NCBI GenBank assembly: GCA_003151555.1
Contig: PLXU01000037.1
Location: forward strand, 3,355-21,702
Reading direction: 5' to 3'
Source of the DNA: Acidimicrobiaceae bacterium
GTDB lineage: Bacteria; Actinomycetota; Acidimicrobiia; Acidimicrobiales; RAAP-2
Length of the DNA stretch: 18,348 nucleotides
The notes below the pieces were generated by a model. The model saw only the letters and a list, made by a program, of their open reading frames with translations. It did not search any database and had not been told where the DNA came from. The position numbers and the translations under genes are program-made. This document shows, one piece after another, positions 1 through 6,863 of the stretch. The stretch's first letter is position 1, and each line of letters starts with the position of its first letter.

Positions 1-305
1 ACGAGAAGAGCCAGATCCAAAACCGGGCGAAGGCCCTCATTGTCCTGCGCGCGCGGCTGCTAAAGGCGGCTCAGGATGCCCAGGCGAACGAACTCGGCGA
101 CATGAAGCGCTCCCAACTGGGCGGCGGTGGACGCAGCGAGAAGATCCGCACCTACAACTTCAAAGAGAACCGCGTGACCGATCATCGCATCAACCTCACG
201 AACTACAGCCTCGACGCGGTGTTGGCGGGCGACCTTGATCCCTACGTCGACGCGCTGCTCGCCGACAAGCGGGCCCGTCAACTGGCCGAGAGTGACGGAC
301 GCTAA
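1..305 (+). CDS. prfA: Peptide chain release factor 1 (RF1), C-terminal part, 5' end outside window
   Basis: The reading frame is open from the window edge to TAA at 303-305 and gives about 100 residues. It begins within the segment that follows the GGQ loop (EKSQIQNRAKAL) and continues through RSEKIRTYNF and NRVTDHRINLT to an acidic end. The SEKIRTYNF...NRVTDHR string is typical of RF1; RF2 carries a different segment here. RF1 acts in the cytoplasm to release the nascent peptide at UAA and UAG stop codons. The GGQ catalytic motif and the codon-recognition domain lie upstream of the window. The next gene, prmC, encodes the enzyme that methylates the GGQ glutamine, and its start overlaps this 3' end. 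The incomplete 5' end is caused by the window edge and is not a broken gene. Confidence 0.96.
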   Translation, partial: EKSQIQNRAKALIVLRARLLKAAQDAQANELGDMKRSQLGGGGRSEKIRTYNFKENRVTDHRINLTNYSLDAVLAGDLDPYVDALLADKRARQLAESDGR

Positions 306-1113
306 GCGTTCCCTGTTCGCCGAGCTCGTGAAAGACGGACTCGACGAGCACGAAGCGCGCTGGCTGGTCGAGGAGTTCGCGCCGAGGCAAAACTTGGACG
401 CGCTTCGCGCCGCGGTGACGCGCCGTCAGGCCGGCGAACCAATCCAATACGTCATTGGCCACTGGCCCTTTCGCTCACTGGACTTGGACGTCGATCCCCG
501 CGTGCTCATTCCCCGTCCCGAGAGCGAAGAACTCGTCGGGGTAGCGCTCGGCGAACTGACACGCCTCGACGTGGGTGCCCCGCTCATCATGGACCTCGGT
601 TGCGGCTCCGGCGCCATCGGACTGGCGCTCGTGAGCGAATTGGCGCAACGCGGCACTGTCGCCACGTTGATTGCCGTCGACGAGTCCAGCGACGCGCTCG
701 ACGTGGCGCGCCAGAATGCACGAAAGCATCTCGTTAAGGGAGTCTCCTTCGTGCGCTCATCGTGGTACGAGAACCTTGATGAGTCGCTGCGCGGAAGGGT
801 GGACCTCATCGTGGCCAACCCGCCCTACGTGGGCGCGGACGAGTTCGAAGGACTCGACCCCGTGCTGCGTCACGAGCCGCGGGACGCAATCGTCGCCAAG
901 GACGCCGAGGACCTGGTTGGGTTCGAGGATGTGGCACTCATCATTGAGGGCGCGCCCGCGTGGTTGAGTCCACGGGGGGTCTTGATCTGCGAGCACTCGA
1001 ACGTGCATCGTGACGGCGTCCTCGCCGCCGCGCGTACGGCGGGCTTCGTTCGATGTGACGACCTCGATGACATGGCCGGACATCCGCGCATCCTGGTGGC
1101 CCGCAGACCATGA
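292..1113 (+). CDS. prmC: Release factor glutamine methyltransferase PrmC
   Basis: The 273-residue protein is an N5-glutamine methyltransferase that uses S-adenosylmethionine to modify the GGQ glutamine of release factors. The methionine-donor loop DLGCGSG is at residues 101-107. The catalytic NPPY motif is at residues 176-179, followed by the family-typical HEPRDAI stretch. An N-terminal helical domain (about residues 1-80) would bind the release factor. I chose GTG at 292, which gives MTDAKRSLF and overlaps the prfA end by 14 bases. An ATG at 235 in the same frame would add 19 residues of low-complexity sequence inside prfA, unlike the family. No strong Shine-Dalgarno sequence precedes 292, so translation is probably coupled to prfA. 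The length is close to the usual 280 or so residues. Confidence 0.93.
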   Translation: MTDAKRSLFAELVKDGLDEHEARWLVEEFAPRQNLDALRAAVTRRQAGEPIQYVIGHWPFRSLDLDVDPRVLIPRPESEELVGVALGELTRLDVGAPLIMDLGCGSGAIGLALVSELAQRGTVATLIAVDESSDALDVARQNARKHLVKGVSFVRSSWYENLDESLRGRVDLIVANPPYVGADEFEGLDPVLRHEPRDAIVAKDAEDLVGFEDVALIIEGAPAWLSPRGVLICEHSNVHRDGVLAAARTAGFVRCDDLDDMAGHPRILVARRP

Positions 1114-1712
1114 CCGCACTGTTGGACCTTCGATCAGCGCTCGACGCCCTGGCCAACGGCGCCGTGGTCGCGTTGCCCACTGACACCGTCTACGGCGTCG
1201 CGGCATCCCTCGATCATCCCATCGCCGTGGCCACGCTCTTTTCCCTGAAGCATCGACCCACGTCGGCGCCGATGCCGGTGCTGGTGAGCTCGATCAGTCA
1301 GATTGAAGCGTTGGGTGTTGCCTGGCCGGAGCGTGCGCGCACTCTCAGTGACGCACTCTGGCCGGGCGCGCTGACCATCGTCGTGGCCGCGCCGTTGGAC
1401 CTTTGCACGCCATTGGGCAGCACCACGGGAACCATTGGATTTCGGTGTCCGCGCGACGAAACGCTGCTGGCCCTGCTCGAACAAAGTGGGCCGTTGGCGC
1501 TGAGCAGTGCCAACGAACACGGGGAGGCGCCGTGCGAAAGTGCCGCGCAGGTGATCCAGGCCTTTGCCAGCCGAAGCGAACTGAGAGGGGTGCTGGACGG
1601 GGGAGAGCGCTCGGGAAGAGTTTCGACGGTGATTGATCTCTCCGGTGCCCACTGGCGGATTGTTCGCGACGGCGCCGTGCCAGAGAACGTGATCGCACGG
1701 CTTTTTAACTAA
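1110..1712 (+). CDS. tsaC: Threonylcarbamoyl-AMP synthase (TsaC/YrdC/Sua5 short form)
   Basis: This 200-residue YrdC-domain protein makes threonylcarbamoyl-AMP from threonine, bicarbonate and ATP, the first step of the t6A modification at position 37 of ANN-decoding tRNAs. Visible motifs are PTDTVYG at residues 23-29, the K-x-R substrate-binding pair (K47, R49) in LKHRP, and SSAN at 132-135, matching the family's S/T-x-A-N site. It ends at the YrdC domain and lacks the extra C-terminal Sua5 domain. The ATG overlaps the prmC stop as ATGA (1110-1113), so the two genes are translationally coupled. All three genes at this end of the window serve translation. The sequence shows no regulator of its own. 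Confidence 0.93.
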   Translation: MTALLDLRSALDALANGAVVALPTDTVYGVAASLDHPIAVATLFSLKHRPTSAPMPVLVSSISQIEALGVAWPERARTLSDALWPGALTIVVAAPLDLCTPLGSTTGTIGFRCPRDETLLALLEQSGPLALSSANEHGEAPCESAAQVIQAFASRSELRGVLDGGERSGRVSTVIDLSGAHWRIVRDGAVPENVIARLFN

Positions 1713-1746
1713 TCGGGTGCCAAGACGATAAGGTCGATTTCCGACC
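1705..1746 (+). promoter_or_regulatory. Weak candidate promoter and short dyad before the DUF885 gene
   Basis: The 55-base gap between tsaC and the next gene holds TTAACT (1705-1710) and TAAGGT (1729-1734), 18 bases apart. They resemble -35 and -10 boxes only loosely. GGTCG (1732-1736) and CGACC (1742-1746) form a 5-bp dyad with a 5-base loop. No T-run follows, so this is not a convincing terminator. The gap suggests that the DUF885 gene can be transcribed separately from tsaC, but this is a weak call. Confidence 0.25.
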
Positions 1747-1756
1747 GGCTCAATCT

Positions 1757-1762
1757 GGAGGA
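1757..1762 (+). promoter_or_regulatory. Ribosome binding site of the DUF885 gene
   Basis: GGAGGA lies 5 bases before the ATG at 1768. It is one of the clearest Shine-Dalgarno sequences in the window and fixes this start. Confidence 0.75.
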
Positions 1763-1767
1763 TTCCG

Positions 1768-3477
1768 ATGGCTGCGCTTCAAGTCGCCCGTTCGCCGATT
1801 TTTGCCTTCGCGGAGCAGTACGTGAGCGAACGCGCGGTGTTAGATCCGATCTTCGGGACCGAGATCGGCGCGCACGAGGTGGACCACCTGTTGCCCGATT
1901 TCTCCTCCGGGCAGGCCCACCGCAACGTAGCCCACACCCAGGCCGCGCTGGAGGGGCTCCTCGCACTTGAACCGGGCGACGACCTCGATCGAGTGGCCAA
2001 GGCCGTCATGGTCGAACGCCTGGAGATCCGTCTGGAACTGGAGCGCAGCGGTGAGGATCGAAGGACGTGGGGAGTGATCATGTCGCCGCTCTCGACGGTG
2101 CGCCAGGCCTTCGAACTCATGGAGACGACGAACGCTGAACAGGCCGAAGTACTGCGACTGCGGTTGTTGCAAGTGCGCCCCGCACTCAAGAGTTGGCAGA
2201 GTGGGCTCTACGACGCGGTGCCCGGCAGCCAGCTCCCGGCGCGTCGACACGTGCTAGGCGTGGCCGACCAGGCCCGCACCTACTCCGCCGGGTCCTACGT
2301 CACGCTGGCCCAACAGGTCGCGCACAATTGTTCGATCGATCCTGACGTCGCGGGTTTGTCGAGCGCGGCGGCCGACGCGGACGCGGCGTGCGCGGAACTG
2401 GCCGAGTGGCTCTCCACGACGCTGGCACCACTCGCGAGCGAGGAGGACCGTTGCGGGATAGATCGATACCGGCGGTGGTTCCGCTACTGGAACGGAGCCG
2501 ACCTCGACGTGGAGGATCTCTACGCCTGGGGCTGGCAGGAGCTGCGCCGGATCAATGATCGGATGTGGGCACTGGCGAGACAACTGGCCCCGGACGCGAC
2601 CACGTTGGCGCAGGTGGTGGCGGCCCTCGACAACGACGAGGAACGGGCCATTGTCGGCACTGACGCCCTGCTCGAGCGACTGGAGACCCTCACCCAGGAC
2701 ACGGTGCGGGCAATGGACGGAGTGCACTTCGACATCGACGCGCGGATACGTCAGTGCGACGTGCGCCTGGCACCCGAGGGGGCGGCGGCGGCACCCTATT
2801 ACATCGGACCGAGCGAGGACCTGACGCGACCGGGCACGACGTGGTTCCCCACCCGAGGAGCCACCACGTTCACCATGTGGCGCTACGTGTCGATGTGGTA
2901 CCACGAGGCGGTGCCCGGACACCACCTGCAGATCGCCACGGCCCTGCTCCAGGCCGAGCGACTCTCTCGATTCCACCGACTCGACGGCATGACCAGCGGC
3001 TACGGCGAAGGCTGGGCCCTGTACGCGGAACGCCTGATGGACGAGTTGGACGGGTACGCCGAGCCCGGCGACGAAATGGGTTTCCTGGCGGCCCAGGCGT
3101 TGCGCGCGTGCCGCATCGTCGTTGATCTGGGGCTGCACGTGGGCCTGGCCGCGCCCGATGACCTCGGCGCGTTGGGCCAGCTCGGTGACTGTTCGAGAAA
3201 GTTGTGGGACTTCGATATGGCGGTCGCGCTGCTCGAAGAGTGGGCGATTCAGCCCAACGACTTCGCCACCTCCGAAGTCGAACGGTACCTGAGCATTCCG
3301 GCCCAAGCCACTTCGTACAAAGTGGGCGAACGGGTCTGGCTCGAGGTGCGTGAGGCGGCCCGCGAGCGATTCGGCGAGCAGTTCGATCTCAAGCGCTTCC
3401 ACGCCCACTCACTCGAGCTCGGCCCGATGGGCCTAGACCCGTTTAGAACCGAGATGGCCAACTGGGACGGTCGCTAA
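1768..3477 (+). CDS. DUF885 family protein, putative metallopeptidase-like hydrolase
   Basis: The 569-residue protein matches the DUF885 family in length and motifs. HEAVPGHH at residues 379-386 lies in a predicted helix and is the family's presumed metal site, with E380 the likely catalytic base. GEGWALYAE, starting at residue 413, supplies a second conserved glutamate. The pattern suggests a zinc-dependent peptidase or related hydrolase, but the substrate is unknown. There is no signal peptide or membrane helix at the N-terminus (MAALQVARSP), so it is probably cytoplasmic, whereas many relatives appear to be exported. It has its own ribosome binding site and lies 55 bases after tsaC. It ends 10 bases from the end of the convergent hydratase gene. 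The family assignment is firm; the peptidase role is inferred. Confidence 0.88.
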   Translation: MAALQVARSPIFAFAEQYVSERAVLDPIFGTEIGAHEVDHLLPDFSSGQAHRNVAHTQAALEGLLALEPGDDLDRVAKAVMVERLEIRLELERSGEDRRTWGVIMSPLSTVRQAFELMETTNAEQAEVLRLRLLQVRPALKSWQSGLYDAVPGSQLPARRHVLGVADQARTYSAGSYVTLAQQVAHNCSIDPDVAGLSSAAADADAACAELAEWLSTTLAPLASEEDRCGIDRYRRWFRYWNGADLDVEDLYAWGWQELRRINDRMWALARQLAPDATTLAQVVAALDNDEERAIVGTDALLERLETLTQDTVRAMDGVHFDIDARIRQCDVRLAPEGAAAAPYYIGPSEDLTRPGTTWFPTRGATTFTMWRYVSMWYHEAVPGHHLQIATALLQAERLSRFHRLDGMTSGYGEGWALYAERLMDELDGYAEPGDEMGFLAAQALRACRIVVDLGLHVGLAAPDDLGALGQLGDCSRKLWDFDMAVALLEEWAIQPNDFATSEVERYLSIPAQATSYKVGERVWLEVREAARERFGEQFDLKRFHAHSLELGPMGLDPFRTEMANWDGR

Positions 3478-3487
3478 GTCGCGGCTG

Positions 3488-4279
3488 CTAGTTCGTTTCG
3501 TCACTCGGCAATTTTCGAACCCACGAAGCGGGCCGCTTTTCCAAGTACGCGGACATTCCCTCGTGAGCTTCGTCGCTCGCGAACAACTGGGCCGAAAGTT
3601 CTGACATCCTGGTGAGGGCCTCGTCCACCGCGAGCGACGGCACGAGCGTGGTGAGCTGCTTGGCGACACCAATCGCGTGTGGGGCGCCGGCTAACAGGTC
3701 ATTGATCGTGGCCTCGACCTCGCGGTCCAGTTCGTCGGCGCTCACCGCCATATTGATGAGGCCAATGCGGGCCGCTTCGCTCGCGGGGAATCGGTTAGCC
3801 CGCAAGAAGGCCGATTGGGCGTCGGCCACGCGCATTTTGGGCAGGCAGACGACCGAGATTATGGCGGGCACGACGCCGACTCGAACTTCCGTGAAGCCGA
3901 ACAGGGCCGAATCGAGGGCGATGGATATGTCCATCACCGCGGCGAGGCCAACGCCGCCGGCGACGCAGTGGCCCGCGATGCGGCCAACGAATGGTTTGGG
4001 AGAGTTGCGAACACGCTGAAAGAGCTCGCCCATACCTACCGCGCTGTTCGCGTCGGAGTTGCCCGGTCCCGACGAGCGTTCGGCCAGATTGGCGCCCGCG
4101 CAGAACACGTTCCCGCGGTTGGTGAGCACGACGACACGGATGTCGGGGTCGCGGTCCACGGTGTCGATGGCCGCCACGAGCTCGCTCAGCAGTTGCGCGC
4201 TGAGCGCGTTGCGTCGCTCTTCGTCGCACAGGGTGATTGTCATCACACCGTTGGCCAGATCTGTCTCGACGAGTGCCAT
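3488..4279 (-). CDS. Enoyl-CoA hydratase/isomerase family protein, methylglutaconyl-CoA hydratase-like
   Basis: The 263-residue crotonase-fold protein carries both oxyanion-hole segments, FCAGANL (A61, G62) and AGGVGLA (residues 107-113). The second catalytic acid position is present as E131 in FTEVRVG. The position that is the first catalytic Glu in mitochondrial enoyl-CoA hydratase (E144) is G111 here. From memory, the GGVGL...TEVRxGxxPAxIS pattern is typical of LiuC/AtuE-like hydratases, which act on methylglutaconyl-CoA or isohexenylglutaconyl-CoA. That fits the carboxylase genes upstream. Start: ATG at 4279, with AAGGAG 6 bases upstream. It shares one base with the TGA of the preceding gene (TGATG). 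An in-frame ATG at 4345 would add 22 arginine-rich residues and is less likely. This is the last gene of the five-gene minus-strand operon. The substrate is inferred. Confidence 0.9.
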   Translation of the reverse strand: MALVETDLANGVMTITLCDEERRNALSAQLLSELVAAIDTVDRDPDIRVVVLTNRGNVFCAGANLAERSSGPGNSDANSAVGMGELFQRVRNSPKPFVGRIAGHCVAGGVGLAAVMDISIALDSALFGFTEVRVGVVPAIISVVCLPKMRVADAQSAFLRANRFPASEAARIGLINMAVSADELDREVEATINDLLAGAPHAIGVAKQLTTLVPSLAVDEALTRMSELSAQLFASDEAHEGMSAYLEKRPASWVRKLPSDETN

Positions 4280-5100
4280 CACACGCTCCTTGCTAGAGGG
4301 CCGTCGCTCGCTGCGCCGGCGAAGGCCTGGGCCCGTAGCAGCCATTCGCGACCGAGGTCGCTGGTGACCAACGACGTGTCATCGACGTGGCGACGTTGGG
4401 TAACAACGAGGCAAAACTCCTGCGCCGAACCCCTTACGGTGTCGCCGGCATTCTCGTTGCCCCACGTCCACGATTCACCCGCGGGTCCCGTCAGCTCCAC
4501 GAACATGTCGCCGGCCGGGGGCTGCTCGCCGCGCACGGCGTACGACCAGTTTCTCGTCATGAAGCCGAGTCGGGCAATGTGGCGCAGTCGGTCAGTGCTG
4601 GCACGCTCGGCCCCTAGGGCGTCAACCACGTCGGTGCCGTGCGCCCACGTTTCCATGAGGCGGGCGGTGAGGAATGAGGCTGCTCCCATTGAGGGGCCGT
4701 ACCAGGCAATTCGGTCGCCGTCGTGCAGTGACTGCGCCGCGGCCAGCAAGGTTCTTCGATTGTGGCGCCACGAGTTCAATTGCTCTGGCGCCGGGAGCTC
4801 ACGAAATCGACCGAGCGTGTACTGGTCAATTCCCATCGTCGCGGCGCCTTCGTAGAGTTCGACCACGCCGGCGCGAAATCTTTCCGGGTCGCTGATGGCA
4901 CTCGTCGCCGACCCGTCGAAATAGGTGAGGTGTCCGATCTGGTCGGCCACGCTCCAACCGGGACTGGGCGTCGCGAGAAGCCACTGCTCGGCAGAAATGG
5001 CGGATACGACGTCATCGAGCGATCGCTGCTCGTCGTCAAGATCGCGTCGCAGGATATCGAGCTGGCTTGACCGCGTTGTGTCGTTGACGACCTCGTTCAC
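4279..5100 (-). CDS. TIGR03084 family protein (mycothiol-dependent maleylpyruvate isomerase-like, metal-binding)
   Basis: The 273-residue protein has a DinB-like four-helix fold pattern. Three candidate metal ligands are visible: H57 in DQIGHLTYFD, and E150 and H154 in RLMETWAHGTDV. Their spacing matches the zinc site His-Glu-His of mycothiol-dependent maleylpyruvate isomerase. The segment YGPSMGAAS before the second motif is typical of the actinobacterial TIGR03084 family, which has no established reaction. I chose GTG at 5100, which overlaps the AtuA stop as GTGA. An ATG at 5151 is in frame but would add 17 residues overlapping AtuA coding sequence. It lies between AtuA and the hydratase, and its 3' end holds the hydratase ribosome binding site. 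A thiol-cofactor role (mycothiol) is inferred from the fold alone. Confidence 0.85.
   Translation of the reverse strand: MNEVVNDTTRSSQLDILRRDLDDEQRSLDDVVSAISAEQWLLATPSPGWSVADQIGHLTYFDGSATSAISDPERFRAGVVELYEGAATMGIDQYTLGRFRELPAPEQLNSWRHNRRTLLAAAQSLHDGDRIAWYGPSMGAASFLTARLMETWAHGTDVVDALGAERASTDRLRHIARLGFMTRNWSYAVRGEQPPAGDMFVELTGPAGESWTWGNENAGDTVRGSAQEFCLVVTQRRHVDDTSLVTSDLGREWLLRAQAFAGAASDGPLARSV
4286..4291 (-). promoter_or_regulatory. Ribosome binding site inside the upstream gene, for the hydratase
   Basis: On the minus strand, AAGGAG lies 6 bases before the ATG at 4279, within the last codons of the TIGR03084 gene. It supports the 4279 start over the in-frame ATG at 4345. It gives the last gene of the operon its own initiation signal in addition to TGATG coupling. 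Confidence 0.7.
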
Positions 5101-6863
5101 GATGACGTGAGCAATGACGTCGGGATGTCCACGATGCGACTGCGCAGCCATTCGCCCAATCCCTTGGCCTGTGCGTCCTGTCGGGTCGACGCCGCGACCC
5201 CCTCTTCTAGGAGCCCGTGAATGACGAAGTTGAGCGACCGCAGCGCCGGCAGGCGGTAGCGATCAATGGCCAGCGGCGCGGCTTCGGGCAGCAGGCGCCG
5301 GACCGCCTCGACGCTCAAGTAGTCATCGAGCCACGCCCAGGCCTCGTCGCTGCGCGCGAATACGCCCACGTTGGCGTTGCCGCCCTTGTCGCCCGAACGG
5401 GCCCCGAAGAGCCTGCCCAGCGGCACCGGCGTCGTCGGGCCGTTGGGCACGCTTTGACTGGGTCCGGCGTCGGCAACGACGTCGGTGTGGCCTCCGGGAG
5501 CGACCGAATCGATGACGCTGCGTTGTCCGCCCAAGACCACCACGTACTGCGGCACCAGTTCGGCCGGGACCAGGGCCGGCCGGTACACGCCGAAGGGCGT
5601 GCCGGCCGAGGTCGTCGAACCCACGTTGAAGAAGCCGGGAGTCGACGCGAGGGCGATCTCAATGGCGGCGTTGGCCACGGCGCGACCAACTTTGGTCTCA
5701 TCGCGGTCCTTCAGCGTGATGTGCCACAGGGCCACGGCCTCTTCGTTGGTCGTGGGGTCGGGCTTGTCCGTGCGAACTACGCGGGTGGTCACGCTGTCAA
5801 AGTCTTCGCGGTCGTAGGGACAGGCTTGCCAGAACGCGGCGTCGACAAGTTGGGCCTTGGCCTCAATGTCGAGTCCGGTGAGAGCGATGTTGAGGTCCTT
5901 GCGGAAACCGCCCACCTCGTTCATGGCCACCTTCAACGTGGCGGGCGGTGCTTCGCCCTTGACGTTGCTAATTCGTACGCGGTCCCGGTCGATCTGCTCC
6001 AGGTGGATGGTGTCGAAGCGGGCCGAGACGTCGGGACCGAGGTAGGTGGGGCTCGCGATCTCGTAGAGCAATTGCGACGTGACCGTGCCGATTGACACCT
6101 CGCCACCGGTGCCATCGTGCTTGCCGATTACCGATGACCCATCTTCGGCTATCTCGGCCCACGGAAAGCCGACGTGCGACATGTCCGCGATCTCTGTGAA
6201 GAACGAGTAGTTGCCGCCACAGGCCTGCGCGCCGCATTCAATCACGTGGCCCGCGACCACGGCGCCGGCCAGGGCGTCGAAGTTGTCGCGGCTCCATTTG
6301 TGGTGCCAGGCGGCCGGTCCGCAGACAATGGCCGCGTCGGTGACCCTTCCCGTGATCACGATGTCGGCGCCCATCTTGAGCGCTTCGACGATGCCGAAGC
6401 AGCCCAGGTAGGCGTTCGCGGTGATGAATCGCGAGATGTCGCCGGCGGGCTCGCCGGTATCTAAGTGCGTGAAGTCGACACCGAAGGACTGCAGTTCATC
6501 CAAGCGCGCGAGGAGATTGTCGCCGTTGACGTAGGCAATGGTGGGCGCCAGCCCCAGTTTGGCGGCGACTTCGGCGACCGCTTCGGCGCAGTGGTCGGGG
6601 TCGAGCCCGCCAGCGTTCGACACCACCTTGATGCCCTTGTCGAGGCAGGTGCCCATGACCGTTTCCATTTGGGTGACGAAGCTTCGGGCGTAGCCGGCGC
6701 CCGAGTGCTTAGCCTGCGTTCGCGCCAGAATCAACATGGTCAACTCGGCCAACCAGTCGCCGGTCAAGAAGTCGATCGGTCCGCCTTCGACCATCTCTTG
6801 GGCCGCCGAGAGACGGTCGCCGTAAAAGCCTGAGCAGTTGGCGATGCGCAGCGGTTGGGTCAC
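5097..6863 (-). CDS. AtuA family protein (acyclic terpene utilization, DUF1446)
   Basis: The 588-residue protein fits the AtuA family. The N-terminal DUF1446 domain spans roughly residues 5-450 and has NCSGFYGDR near residue 9, LTGDWLAELTM at 33-43, NAGGLDPDH at 83-91 and ITGRVTDAA. A C-terminal AtuA-like domain (about residues 477-580) contains LGRLFGARSGDKGGNANVG. In Pseudomonas, atuA is part of the citronellol/geraniol degradation cluster, where the function of its product is not firmly assigned. The gene starts with GTG at 6863, overlapping the alpha-subunit stop as GTGA, and ends in a GTGA overlap with the TIGR03084 gene. Both domains are intact and the length is full, so it is likely functional. 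Its placement beside a biotin carboxylase supports a role in branched or isoprenoid acyl-CoA catabolism. That role is inferred. Confidence 0.92.
   Translation of the reverse strand: MTQPLRIANCSGFYGDRLSAAQEMVEGGPIDFLTGDWLAELTMLILARTQAKHSGAGYARSFVTQMETVMGTCLDKGIKVVSNAGGLDPDHCAEAVAEVAAKLGLAPTIAYVNGDNLLARLDELQSFGVDFTHLDTGEPAGDISRFITANAYLGCFGIVEALKMGADIVITGRVTDAAIVCGPAAWHHKWSRDNFDALAGAVVAGHVIECGAQACGGNYSFFTEIADMSHVGFPWAEIAEDGSSVIGKHDGTGGEVSIGTVTSQLLYEIASPTYLGPDVSARFDTIHLEQIDRDRVRISNVKGEAPPATLKVAMNEVGGFRKDLNIALTGLDIEAKAQLVDAAFWQACPYDREDFDSVTTRVVRTDKPDPTTNEEAVALWHITLKDRDETKVGRAVANAAIEIALASTPGFFNVGSTTSAGTPFGVYRPALVPAELVPQYVVVLGGQRSVIDSVAPGGHTDVVADAGPSQSVPNGPTTPVPLGRLFGARSGDKGGNANVGVFARSDEAWAWLDDYLSVEAVRRLLPEAAPLAIDRYRLPALRSLNFVIHGLLEEGVAASTRQDAQAKGLGEWLRSRIVDIPTSLLTSS

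Noticed and set aside
2254..3408. Long minus-strand open frame (384 codons) opposite the DUF885 gene
   Set aside because: It is antisense to a gene with clear family motifs and a good ribosome binding site, and has no recognisable domain. Long antisense frames are common in GC-rich DNA.
5101..5151. Upstream ATG start for the TIGR03084 gene
   Set aside because: It would add 17 residues overlapping AtuA coding sequence. GTG at 5100 gives the same GTGA coupling as the two previous junctions.
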